The notes under the pieces were generated by a model. The model had not been told where the DNA came from. It saw only the letters and a program-made list of their open reading frames with translations, and ran no database searches. A DNA stretch of 64,000 bases from UBA1181 sp045617845 (GTDB lineage Bacteria > Bacteroidota > Bacteroidia > Bacteroidales > Paludibacteraceae): the NCBI GenBank assembly GCA_045617845.1, contig JAZLJL010000036.1, positions 1 through 64,000 on the forward strand, given 5' to 3'. The translations under genes were made by a program, and so were the position numbers. Shown here in pieces: positions 52,653 through 61,092 of this stretch; within the stretch, counting starts at the first letter, position 1, and every line of letters starts with the position of its first letter.

Positions 52653-53579
52653 ATGATGATGAAGATATTTCAAAAAATTGTCGTATTGGTTTTTGCCTTG
52701 TCTTGCCACGTGGCATTCGCGCAACAGGACCTCTTGCTGTCCCAGGAGATTTTCTCACGTGTGAACAAGAATCCGGCGGCTACTGGAAATACTGATGATA
52801 TTGACATCTTTCTCCATGGACGTATCCAATGGGCAGGTGTTGAGAACGGGCCAAGAACGGCTGTCTTGAACGTTACTGACTATGAAGACAAAATCCATTC
52901 CGGTTTAGGTCTTTCCCTTTCCATGGATCGAATTGGTGTGGGACATAACACTATCAATGGTAAGTTCGCTTATTCTTACCAAATCACTATGAAGGAACGT
53001 ACAATCTTGTCTTTGGGATTGGCTGCGGGCGTGAATGTGGGTGGCTACGATTATCTCTCCAATTCAATCGAGGACGAGAGTGAGAGGTACGAGGAAGAAG
53101 GACTCTCCGTCAAAGAGAAGAAGGCTTCCCCTGATTTCGATTTGGGCATGGAACTCTCTAATATCCATTGGACGTTCGGCTTTTCGTGCACCCATTTGAT
53201 GAACAAGGAGTCCACTCCGTTTAAGAGCGGAAGGCATATCTATTTGTATTGGACCAGTTTGTTCCCTATCAATGATAATGTCGACTTGGCGCCTACCATT
53301 TCGTTTATGCACCATGACAAGTTCAATGTGATGGAGATTGGTTCTTTGGTTTTCGTCAATAGGATTATTTGGGGTGGCGTGGCTTGGCGTCCTGATTTCC
53401 ATAGTGACATGGACCCTTCCGTGTTGGTCTTGACGGCTGGTTTCGAACATCATAAGTTCCGTTTCGGTTATTCGTTTGATTTGGGTCTGGGTTCTTCCTA
53501 CCAATTGCCTTCCAATACGCATGAGGTCATCCTTTCATATGGTATAGGGAAAAAGAAGGGAAAGGTTAGCGTGGAGTGA
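52653..53579 (+). CDS. PorP/SprF-family type IX outer-membrane protein (cassette 2)
   Basis: The protein has 308 residues. After the signal peptide it reads QQDLLLSQEIFSRVNKNPAA then TGNTDDID, identical over the first 23 residues to its cassette 1 homologue apart from two changes, and the barrel strands match along the whole length. The C-terminus has a short basic tail (GKKKGKVSVE) that copy 1 lacks. It is the predicted outer-membrane partner for the 896-residue cargo. The close match of this gene pair contrasts with the very different sizes of their cargo. Confidence 0.87.
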   Translation: MMMKIFQKIVVLVFALSCHVAFAQQDLLLSQEIFSRVNKNPAATGNTDDIDIFLHGRIQWAGVENGPRTAVLNVTDYEDKIHSGLGLSLSMDRIGVGHNTINGKFAYSYQITMKERTILSLGLAAGVNVGGYDYLSNSIEDESERYEEEGLSVKEKKASPDFDLGMELSNIHWTFGFSCTHLMNKESTPFKSGRHIYLYWTSLFPINDNVDLAPTISFMHHDKFNVMEIGSLVFVNRIIWGGVAWRPDFHSDMDPSVLVLTAGFEHHKFRFGYSFDLGLGSSYQLPSNTHEVILSYGIGKKKGKVSVE

Positions 53580-53609
53580 ATCTCCTTTGTCGACTAGCAT
53601 CGTAGTGAA

Positions 53610-54005
53610 ATGAGTCCCACAAAAAAACGTAGGTTGTTCTATGCCTTCTTGACGGCTTTAATCATTTTCTTGGGTTTGTTTTCCCGTCTCATCCCCGCTA
53701 TACCGGCCGCCACAGGCGATGCTTTGTGGGCGATGATGGTCTTTTGTTGTTTCCGTTTTCTCTTTTCTTTGGCTAAGTTGAGCAGAGTGGCGATGGTCAG
53801 TTTGTTGGTGTCCTATTTCGTGGAGTTCTCGCAACTTATCAGGTGGCCGGGATTGGTTGAATTGCGTTCGACCACATTGGGGCATCTGGCTTTGGGCCAA
53901 GGTTTCTTGTGGAGCGACATAGTGGCTTATACGGTTGGAATCGCTCTCATTTATGTTTTTTCCCTTGGTGTGGAAAGGAAATGGTTGTCCCTCCCGTCGG
54001 CATGA
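53610..54005 (+). CDS. DUF2809-type membrane protein
   Basis: The protein has 131 residues with four transmembrane helices (FYAFLTALIIFLGLFSRLIP; WAMMVFCCFRFLF; VAMVSLLVSYFVEFSQLIRW; DIVAYTVGIALIYVFSL). The pattern G-x2-SR at the first helix, GDALWAMMVF and the VEFSQL segment followed by GxGFLWSDIVAYTVG match the small DUF2809 family of inner-membrane proteins. Function of the family is unknown. It lies 30 bp after the second PorP/SprF gene and may be co-transcribed by read-through, but no functional link is evident. Confidence 0.75.
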   Translation: MSPTKKRRLFYAFLTALIIFLGLFSRLIPAIPAATGDALWAMMVFCCFRFLFSLAKLSRVAMVSLLVSYFVEFSQLIRWPGLVELRSTTLGHLALGQGFLWSDIVAYTVGIALIYVFSLGVERKWLSLPSA

Positions 54006-54042
54006 ATTTTAAGAAATTTTTCTTCGTTTGGTCCCAAACGGG

Positions 54043-54078
54043 AAGCGGATGGCTTTGCCTAGGCAAAACCACCCGCTT
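54043..54078. terminator. Terminator between DUF2809 gene and serpin gene
   Basis: AAGCGG-AT-GGCTTTGCC and GGCAAAACC-AC-CCGCTT form a long stem with a near-zero loop, followed by TTT. It serves the two converging genes. Confidence 0.75.
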
Positions 54079-54101
54079 TTTCTGTGACTTTAATGACCTG
54101 T

Positions 54102-55490
54102 TTATTCTAAGGCTTCGTCCCATTCCGGGGTGTTGACTATCCCTATGAACAACAGCAATCCGCTGTTGTTTTCCTTGATGGCGAATGCGTATGGTCTGTT
54201 AATGATCATTTCGAAATTAGACTGTGTTATAGCGCTCCCCCAGTCCATGATAATGGATGATACGGCTGCTGCTTCCGCGCCTTTTTCGTCTACTTTGATG
54301 TAGGTGTCTTGTGTGACGTCGGAGACATACAACGGACATCTGTTAAATCCCTTGGAACAATTTTTGAATATATCTTTGATGCCTAAATTTTGTAGCACAT
54401 CCTTTAATGTATATTTGGCTTTAAAGTTAAATTTCGGCATTGTCAGGTTACCTGTTGTATTGGTGAAAGGGATCTCTTCCCAAACCACGTTCGGTAAGAC
54501 GTCTTTCAGTGTTTTCCCTTCTCTCGGTAAAAGGAATACCATGCTATAGGAACAATCTGTCTTTGTGGTAACAGCGGATTTTCCGGATTTACCCATCGCG
54601 ACATCCACAGCTTCATAGTCGTCCGTTTTGTAGTAGCCCAAGCGTGATCCTTCGGTCATTATCATCGGAACGTTCAATATGGTAGAGTCGGCTTCTTGGA
54701 AACTTCCTTCTCCGATACTGTAGAACGTTTCTATCCATTGTCCTTTGAAATAGGTCGCATTGTTGATTACGGCTCTGGTCTGATCAGATATTTCCACGCT
54801 TAGTTCCTTTATTCTTCCTTCTGTCATTAAGTCCGCCCATTTGTTGATGGTGTCTTTAGATCCTTGGGGGTCGTTTATGAAGTTTAGAGGTCGGATGGTG
54901 CTGTAATATTGTCCTCTTAGTGTTTCCACGAACTCCTCCTTTATTTTGTCCTTTATGGATTCTTCGATCCAGAAGGCGTTCCTTGTCCTTATATCCACAT
55001 CATTGTAAGGTGAGTTGAGGGATTCGGATATTTTGTTATAGAATTTGTTCATGGCGGAGAGTTGGTCATCCGTGTCGAATCCCATGGCGTCTCCGATTTC
55101 TTTCACTCCTTTGTCTTGTGCGGTGTTAGCGCATATTCCTAACGCTGTGTTGAGGCTGAATGGAGAGAAACACATGTTTCTTTGATCGAATTCTGGTAGA
55201 AATTCCAGACATTTCTTGCCGAATTCGTTGTTGCCTTTAACGAACGCTTGTTCTTCCGATAGGATCACGAGTGGTCTAGGACTGTTCAGAACGGGAGGCA
55301 TGGTGTTCTCGTCGGAGAGCATGTACGATTGCGGGATTTCGTCGGAGAAGGTGATGCTGTCCACCTCTTCAATAGGGTACATGTAGTTCTCTCCATTGTT
55401 CAGCCAGACTTGCATGCTCTTTTGTCCGGCTGATATCTCTCCCATCATGTAGCATACTAAGATTCCCGATAGTAATAATTTTTTGTTCAT
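54102..55490 (-). CDS. Serpin-family protease inhibitor, secreted
   Basis: The protein has 462 residues: a signal peptide, an about 60-residue Bacteroidales-type N-terminal segment (QKSMQVWLNNGENYMYPIEE, ending in VDSITF), then a full serpin domain. Markers are FSPFSLNTALGICANTAQDK, INKWADLMTEGRIKELSVEI, a NATYFKGQWIETF strand, the hinge KVDEKGAEAAAVSSIIMD at the start of the reactive-centre loop, and NRPYAFAIKENNSGLLLFIG at the end. The hinge is Ala-rich and intact, consistent with an inhibitory serpin. Targets could be host proteases or the cell's own secreted peptidases. The loop cleavage site cannot be assigned with certainty. Confidence 0.88.
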   Translation of the reverse strand: MNKKLLLSGILVCYMMGEISAGQKSMQVWLNNGENYMYPIEEVDSITFSDEIPQSYMLSDENTMPPVLNSPRPLVILSEEQAFVKGNNEFGKKCLEFLPEFDQRNMCFSPFSLNTALGICANTAQDKGVKEIGDAMGFDTDDQLSAMNKFYNKISESLNSPYNDVDIRTRNAFWIEESIKDKIKEEFVETLRGQYYSTIRPLNFINDPQGSKDTINKWADLMTEGRIKELSVEISDQTRAVINNATYFKGQWIETFYSIGEGSFQEADSTILNVPMIMTEGSRLGYYKTDDYEAVDVAMGKSGKSAVTTKTDCSYSMVFLLPREGKTLKDVLPNVVWEEIPFTNTTGNLTMPKFNFKAKYTLKDVLQNLGIKDIFKNCSKGFNRCPLYVSDVTQDTYIKVDEKGAEAAAVSSIIMDWGSAITQSNFEMIINRPYAFAIKENNSGLLLFIGIVNTPEWDEALE

Positions 55491-55551
55491 AATGTAGTGT
55501 GATTATAGATTTTGATGTAGTGAAAAATATTGAATAACTTTTAGTTTCCTT

Positions 55552-56106
55552 TTATGATATAATTTCCACATTTGTGTGAAAGGTTATTTTAGGATGCGCC
55601 AGGAAATTGGCGCATCCTGAATAAAGTTCATTATTATTTGACTGGTTCCCCGATTTGTTCATGTCATCCAATTCGTCTCCGCCCTCGAATCCCAAGGCAT
55701 TGGCGATTTCCGTAGCACCCACGCTGGATGCTCCGTTGGCGCACATGGCAAGTGCCATATTCAAGCTGATAGGGCTGAAGAATCTGTTGCCGAATGGAGA
55801 CTCATTGCATATTTCCTTGAAATATTTCTTGGCGAGTTGGTTCCCCGCTTTGGCGTATTCCATTTCACTGTCGGAAAGGCTGAGCGGTGCGGAATGCTCG
55901 ATGACGGGCGGCATTGTCCATTCTGTAAGATTCTGGTAATCTTGCTCTGTGGCGATGCCGAATGTCACACTGTCCACGTCGCTGACGTAGAATGATTTCT
56001 GCTGGCCGTCTTTGAGCCAGATTTGCATGCTTTTTTGTGAATCAGCTTGGGCATAACTACAAGCCAATAATGCAGAAAGTGATAGAAGTAAATACTTTTT
56101 CCCCAT
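55552..56106 (-). pseudogene. Truncated serpin
   Basis: 184 residues from ATG at 56106 (MGKKYLLLSL). It has a signal peptide with a possible lipobox (LLAC), the same N-terminal segment as the intact serpin (SQKSMQIWLKDGQQKSFYV, then VDSVTF), and the first serpin helices (FFSPISLNMALAMCANGASS; EIANALGFEGGDELDDMNK). Similarity ends abruptly at DDMNK; the remaining 34 residues are unrelated. At least two thirds of the serpin fold, including the reactive-centre loop, is missing, so it cannot be an inhibitor. It lies upstream of the intact gene on the same strand, as expected from tandem duplication followed by deletion. Confidence 0.8.
55591..55618. repeat. 11-bp palindrome at the serpin breakpoint
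   Basis: AGGATGCGCCA and TGGCGCATCCT with a 6-nt loop, in the unrelated 3' part of the truncated serpin. There is no T-run on either side, so a simple terminator is unlikely. Confidence 0.5.
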
Positions 56107-56286
56107 TATATCTTTTGTTTTAGTTAATAGATACGACGACCTTGTTTGTGGATTCTGCGCGAGGGTGATTTTCATGGATCCTTATATGGATTCGTTTCGT
56201 GTTATCCTATTTTCCTCTCCCTATTCCCTTATTTTATTCCTTCGGATAATTTCCTTCACTCAATAATCCAATACAATAATGTTTCG

Positions 56287-56316
56287 CAAAGATATGAATA
56301 TGTTTTTAAATTCAAA
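56287..56316 (-). promoter_or_regulatory. Serpin promoter
   Basis: On the minus strand TTTG (56313-56316) and TATCTTTG (56287-56294), 18 bp apart, about 180 bp upstream of the truncated serpin. The intact serpin probably depends on it too. The rest of 56107-56524 is AT-rich and shows no gene. Confidence 0.65.
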
Positions 56317-56524
56317 ATAATTGGTATAAAAAATGACAATTATTGTCTGGTATTCCAAGTTAGACCACAAATAAATATATTAATAATCAATATATAATAA
56401 TAACTATGACAAAAAATATATAACAAACACTCGAAGGTATGGGATAGTTTTCCTTGTATTTTATCGCACCAATCGTATAGTTTAAATTTGTGGAATTTAT
56501 CAAAATAAATCATAGTGGAAATGA

Positions 56525-56555
56525 TTTGTCTGTAATAAAAATTTCCTTACATTCG
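56525..56555 (+). promoter_or_regulatory. Promoter of tRNA-Leu
   Basis: TTTG at 56525-56528 and TACATTCG at 56548-56555, 19 bp apart, starting transcription within a few nucleotides of the tRNA 5' end. Confidence 0.65.
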
Positions 56556-56566
56556 CGATACGAAAA

Positions 56567-56648
56567 GCCCAAGTGGTGGAATGGTAGACACGCTAGTTTC
56601 AGGGACTAGTGGCCGTAGGCTGTATGAGTTCGAGTCTCATCTTGGGTA
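56567..56648 (+). tRNA. tRNA-Leu(CAG)
   Basis: 82 nt. Acceptor GCCCAAG/CTTGGGT, anticodon loop TTCAGGG between CTAGT and ACTAG, long variable arm, T arm ATGAG-TTCGAGT-CTCAT, discriminator A. No CCA is encoded. The next gene starts 19 nt after its 3' end. Confidence 0.93.
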
Positions 56649-56667
56649 CAAAATTTATCGAGAGAAA

Positions 56668-59646
56668 GTGAGATCGCGTATTCTTTCCATAATAGTCTTC
56701 CTTGCCATTTGTTGTGATGTTCTTGCACAAAACACAGATTTGGATAATGCTGTCGCTCCTGTATATGCTTTCTTGCAGAAAGAATTTTCCGTATTGAAAC
56801 ATAACAAATTGAGTAACGACAGTTCGGTTGTTAATGCGGGTAAGAAAAAAATCGACATTTATCTTTCGAAGCATGTTGAGGGAATCGCGTTGAGGGAGGA
56901 TGTGGTCGAGAGAATTTACGATACCGTTTCCGCGCATTTACCTAGAGCTTATAAGAACTATGATTTGACCCTGTACGTCAATCGATATGAGTTACATGAT
57001 TTGGTGCCGAATTGGACGCGTTCAGACTTGAAAGTGGACAGGTCCAGGATTCAGCGTGACTATTTCAAAGGGCACCAACTAGTCCGCAACTTGAGCAGGC
57101 CCTATAAGGTGGAGCAGGGGTTGCAAAACAGGCACATCGCCATGTGGCCAAGTCATGGATGGTACTTCGAGTCCACTTCGAAAGGGAGCCAGTGGCAATG
57201 GCAACGCCCTTGTTTGTTCCAGATTGTCGAAGACACTTACACGTTGGGCTACGTTTTGCCTTATCTCGTCCCCATGTTGGAAAATGCGGGCGCCACAGTC
57301 CTTTTGCCGAGGGAGCGCGACACGCAGTACAATGAGGTCATCGTGGATAATGACTCGAACGGAGAATACCTCTATGAGGAGGTGAACGGGAAGGATTGTA
57401 TTTGGATGGGCTGCGATTCCGTCGGTTTCGCCAATAAGAAAAAGATATATGTGGAGGGCGAACAGCCCTTCAAAATGGGCACTTGCCGCCAAGTGCGGAC
57501 TTCGAAGGAGAAGAGCGCCGAGGCGCATTGGGTGCCCGACATTCCGGAGGATGGCGAATATGCGGTCTATGTCTCTTATCAGTCTTTGCCTGAAAGTACG
57601 GCGGAAGCTCACTATACTGTCCATCACTCAGGCGGTTCCACCGATTTCGTGGTCAACCAGCGCATGGGCGGTGGTACGTGGATTTATTTGGGAACGTTCC
57701 GTTTCAAGAAGGGACTGCATCCGTCCATGGGCATGGTGGTGCTCACCAACCAGTCACGGGGTGGAAGGATTGTCACGGCTGACGCTGTCAAGTTCGGTGG
57801 CGGTATGGGTAATATCGGACGTCCTGTCGTCACGGCTGAAGGTGATACGGTGGTGCAGGCGAGCGATAGGCTGAGATTCCTGGAGGGCGCCCGTTATTGG
57901 ATGCAGTGGGCTGGTTACCCCGATTCGATCTATTCCCGTAACGGCGGCAAAAACGACTATAAGGATGATTACATGTGCCGAGGTGAGTGGGTGAACAACT
58001 TGATCGGTGGTTCGCCTATGGCGAAGGACCTCCCCGGCAAGCGCATTCCTATCGATATGGCTTTCGGACTCCATACGGATGCGGGCCAGTTGTTGGGCGA
58101 TACCATTTTGGGAACTTTGGCGATATACATGTCTGAAAGTCACGGGAGCCGTTCTTATTTGAACGGTCAAAGAAGGCTTGCCGGACGTGATTTGACGGAG
58201 ATGATACAAACTCAGGTGGTAGACGATATTAGACGGTCTTTCCGGCCCAATTGGACCCGACGCAAAATGATGGATGCCTCTTATTACGAGGCGCGCGTGC
58301 CGGAGGTGCCGACCATGTTGCTGGAACTCCTTTCCCACCAGAATTTCACGGACATGAAGTATGGTTTGGACCCGAATTTCCGTTTCTTCGTCAGCCGTTC
58401 CATCTACAAGGCTATCTTGCGATTCCTCGCTTTCCAACATTACGCTGATTATGTGGTGCAACCTTTGCCTGTGACGAATTTCAGTACTGAGTTTTACGAT
58501 AAAAAGTGTAAAAGCGTTTATTTGAGTTGGGCGCCACAACAGGATAGTTTGGAGGAGTCAGCCACTCCTTCGAAGTATGTCGTTTATACTTCCCGTAATG
58601 ATGGTGGTTGGGATAATGGTTTCGTGGTGGATGTGCCTCATTGCGTAATGCCTATCGATTCAGGCATTATCTATAACTTTAAGGTTACCGCTTTGAATGA
58701 CGGTGGCGAGAGCTTCCCTTCCGAGGTCTTGTCTGTCTGTAAGGCGAAGTCTTCCCAAACGGCTTTGATCATCAATGGTTTTGACCGCGTCTCAGCTCCT
58801 GAGTCTTTCGATACGGGTGAGTTCTCTGGTTTCTTGGATGATTCGGACCAAGGCGTTCCGGACCATTACGACTATAGTTATGTCGGCAAACAATATGGAT
58901 TCCGTAAACGTCAGAAATTCCGGAATAACGCGGAGCCTGGACATGGCGCTTGCCGTGTCGATTATGAGGGTGTGGTGATTGCCGGTAACACTTTCGATTT
59001 TCCTTCCCTTCATGGGAAATCCATCAAGAAAGCTGGTTATTCGTTCGTGTCTTGTTCTAAGTCGGCGGTGACGGAGGGTAACTACAATATTAGGAAGTAT
59101 GCGTTTGTGGATTTGATCTTAGGTGAGGAGAAGGAGACGACCGTGGGGATGGGTACTCGTTATAAGACGTTCCCTAAGCGTTTGCAGGACGAGTTGCGTA
59201 CCTATCTTTTCCATGGCGGAAAACTTTTCGCAAGCGGGGCCTATATCGCTTCCGATTTGATGGTGCGTGATTCCTGTGACGAAGACGATATCTATTTCGC
59301 CGAAAAAGTGTTGAAATATACGTTGGCGCAGAGTGGTGTGGAAACTGAAGGTAGGATATCCAATTATTTTTCCGTTAACAAGGAGTTCTCCCAGAAATTC
59401 TACAATTACAATCGTACGTTGGGTAAATACCAATATGCTGTCGAGGCTCCGGATGCGATTGATTGCGTGAGTGGTTCTTCGATTGTGCATTCCTTTGAAG
59501 GCTCCAATTTGCCGTGCGCGGTGGCTTATAAGGGGAGGTACAGAACTTATATTTCGTCCATTCCTTTCGAATCCATTACGACGCAGTCCGACCGTGACGC
59601 GTTGATGAAGGAGATCGTGAAGTTCTTATTTAATAAAAAGAAGTAA
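56668..59646 (+). CDS. Amidase-like protein with Golvesin/Xly CBD-like domain
   Basis: The protein has 992 residues starting at GTG 56668; the longer frame starts inside tRNA-Leu and must be wrong. The start gives a good signal peptide (RILSIIVFLAICCDVLAQ). Residues about 150-250 and 450-600 resemble the zinc amidase_3 fold split by an insertion (MWPSHGWYFE, ENAGATVLLPRERDTQ, AFGLHTDAG, and PTMLLELLSHQN). The insertion around 260-380 is the Golvesin C-terminal/Xly CBD-like domain (AHWVPDIPEDGEYAVYVSYQ). A fibronectin-III-like segment and a Rossmann-like C-terminal half follow. Proteins of this build in Bacteroidales are often labelled xanthan lyase, but the motifs suggest peptidoglycan or glycan remodelling in the periplasm. 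Confidence 0.7.
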   Translation: MRSRILSIIVFLAICCDVLAQNTDLDNAVAPVYAFLQKEFSVLKHNKLSNDSSVVNAGKKKIDIYLSKHVEGIALREDVVERIYDTVSAHLPRAYKNYDLTLYVNRYELHDLVPNWTRSDLKVDRSRIQRDYFKGHQLVRNLSRPYKVEQGLQNRHIAMWPSHGWYFESTSKGSQWQWQRPCLFQIVEDTYTLGYVLPYLVPMLENAGATVLLPRERDTQYNEVIVDNDSNGEYLYEEVNGKDCIWMGCDSVGFANKKKIYVEGEQPFKMGTCRQVRTSKEKSAEAHWVPDIPEDGEYAVYVSYQSLPESTAEAHYTVHHSGGSTDFVVNQRMGGGTWIYLGTFRFKKGLHPSMGMVVLTNQSRGGRIVTADAVKFGGGMGNIGRPVVTAEGDTVVQASDRLRFLEGARYWMQWAGYPDSIYSRNGGKNDYKDDYMCRGEWVNNLIGGSPMAKDLPGKRIPIDMAFGLHTDAGQLLGDTILGTLAIYMSESHGSRSYLNGQRRLAGRDLTEMIQTQVVDDIRRSFRPNWTRRKMMDASYYEARVPEVPTMLLELLSHQNFTDMKYGLDPNFRFFVSRSIYKAILRFLAFQHYADYVVQPLPVTNFSTEFYDKKCKSVYLSWAPQQDSLEESATPSKYVVYTSRNDGGWDNGFVVDVPHCVMPIDSGIIYNFKVTALNDGGESFPSEVLSVCKAKSSQTALIINGFDRVSAPESFDTGEFSGFLDDSDQGVPDHYDYSYVGKQYGFRKRQKFRNNAEPGHGACRVDYEGVVIAGNTFDFPSLHGKSIKKAGYSFVSCSKSAVTEGNYNIRKYAFVDLILGEEKETTVGMGTRYKTFPKRLQDELRTYLFHGGKLFASGAYIASDLMVRDSCDEDDIYFAEKVLKYTLAQSGVETEGRISNYFSVNKEFSQKFYNYNRTLGKYQYAVEAPDAIDCVSGSSIVHSFEGSNLPCAVAYKGRYRTYISSIPFESITTQSDRDALMKEIVKFLFNKKK

Positions 59647-59649
59647 TCT

Positions 59650-61092
59650 ATGGTGGATTTTTTCTTGCCTTATGTGCCGGGGAACGAATCGTCCTTGACG
59701 GCGCTTGGCTCCATTCCTGAAATCGCTAGTGTCACTTTATTGTATTCGGGTGAGAAGCCGGCGGTGGCTGGCGTTCGTTTGTTGCCTATCGATTCGTTGA
59801 ATTCGTATATGACATTGCGTAAAGTTGCGGAAGCGGCTTCTTCTTCCCATATCGCTTTGTTGAATGACGCTTGTCCGTTGTTGTTGGGACAGAATGCGAT
59901 GCGGCGTTTCGCACAGGTGATGGAGTATACTGGCGCCGTGATGGCTTATTCCGATTTCCTCGAACGTTCGGGTGAAAACATTAAGTTACATCCTTTGATT
60001 GATTACCAGTTGGGAAGCGTCAGGGATGACTTTGACTTTGGCCCATTGCTCTTTTTCGATGCGTCGGCTTTCAAGTCGTGTGTCACCGATATGGAACCTT
60101 CTGTCGTTTACTCTTCCTTATATGATTTAAGGTTGAGACTTTCGGAGCGCTTACTCCCTTTCCATTTGAATGAGCCTCTTTATACGGTTCTCCCGAAAGA
60201 TAAGGTCTCTTCCGAAGAGAAACAGTTTGCTTATGTGGATCCACGTAATAGAGGGGTGCAGGTCGAGCGAGAAAGAGTCTTCACCGAATATTTGAAACGG
60301 GTGGGGGCATATTTGGAGCCTTCGTTCGCTCCTGTCTCTTTCGACGAGTCTGACTTCGAAGTGGAGGCTTCCGTCATCATCCCGGTCCGTAACAGGGTCA
60401 AGACGATTTCGGACGCTATCCGTTCGGTCTTGTCGCAGAAAGCTTCGTTTCCTTTCAACGTTATTGTGGTGGATAATCATTCCACAGATGGAACGACCGA
60501 GCAGATCGCGGAGTTGGCGAAGCAGGATGACCGCGTGGTGCATGTCATCCCGCAGCGTGGCGATTTAGGAATCGGTGGTTGCTGGAACGAGGGAGTCAAT
60601 CATCCTCAGTGCGGTAAGTTCGCAATCCAGCTGGACAGCGATGACGTCTATAGTGGTCATGACACACTCCGTAAGGTGGTGGACGCTTTCTATACGCAGG
60701 GATGCGCTATGGTGGTCGGAACGTATGCCATCACTAATTTCAAGATGGAGACCATTCCGCCGGGCGTGATCGACCATAAAGAGTGGACGCCGGAGAATGG
60801 AAGGAACAATGCGTTGCGTATCAATGGGTTGGGCGCACCGAGGGCTTTCTATACACCGTTGCTGAGGAAGTTGCAATTACCCAATACAAGTTATGGCGAG
60901 GATTATGCGATGGGGCTTTCCATCTCGCATGAGTATCAGATAGGCAGAGTTTATGACGTGCTTTACCTTTGCCGTAGGTGGGAAGGCAATTCTGACGCTA
61001 ATTTGGATATTGTCAGTTTGAATAAGAATAATTTATACAAGGATAAGTTGCGTACAATCGAGATGATGCGCAGGATTAAGGACTCAAAGTGA
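59650..61092 (+). CDS. Family 2 glycosyltransferase with N-terminal extension
   Basis: The protein has 480 residues. The C-terminal half, from about residue 238, is a GT-A domain: ASVIIPVRNRVKTISDAIRS, VVDNHSTDGT with the nucleotide-binding turn, and the metal-binding DSDD in FAIQLDSDDVYSG, then a GEDYAMGL acceptor-side motif. The N-terminal half looks like a second, degenerate GT-A-like fold (LLNDACPLLL, VMAYSDF) with no clear DxD. There is no signal peptide, so it works on the cytoplasmic face. It lies 3 bp after the amidase-like gene and overlaps the next gene by 1 bp, suggesting a shared envelope-glycan process. Donor and acceptor are unknown. Confidence 0.82.
   Translation: MVDFFLPYVPGNESSLTALGSIPEIASVTLLYSGEKPAVAGVRLLPIDSLNSYMTLRKVAEAASSSHIALLNDACPLLLGQNAMRRFAQVMEYTGAVMAYSDFLERSGENIKLHPLIDYQLGSVRDDFDFGPLLFFDASAFKSCVTDMEPSVVYSSLYDLRLRLSERLLPFHLNEPLYTVLPKDKVSSEEKQFAYVDPRNRGVQVERERVFTEYLKRVGAYLEPSFAPVSFDESDFEVEASVIIPVRNRVKTISDAIRSVLSQKASFPFNVIVVDNHSTDGTTEQIAELAKQDDRVVHVIPQRGDLGIGGCWNEGVNHPQCGKFAIQLDSDDVYSGHDTLRKVVDAFYTQGCAMVVGTYAITNFKMETIPPGVIDHKEWTPENGRNNALRINGLGAPRAFYTPLLRKLQLPNTSYGEDYAMGLSISHEYQIGRVYDVLYLCRRWEGNSDANLDIVSLNKNNLYKDKLRTIEMMRRIKDSK

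Noticed and set aside
56581..56667. 29-residue N-terminal extension of the amidase-like protein
   Set aside because: It lies inside tRNA-Leu; the signal peptide begins at GTG 56668.
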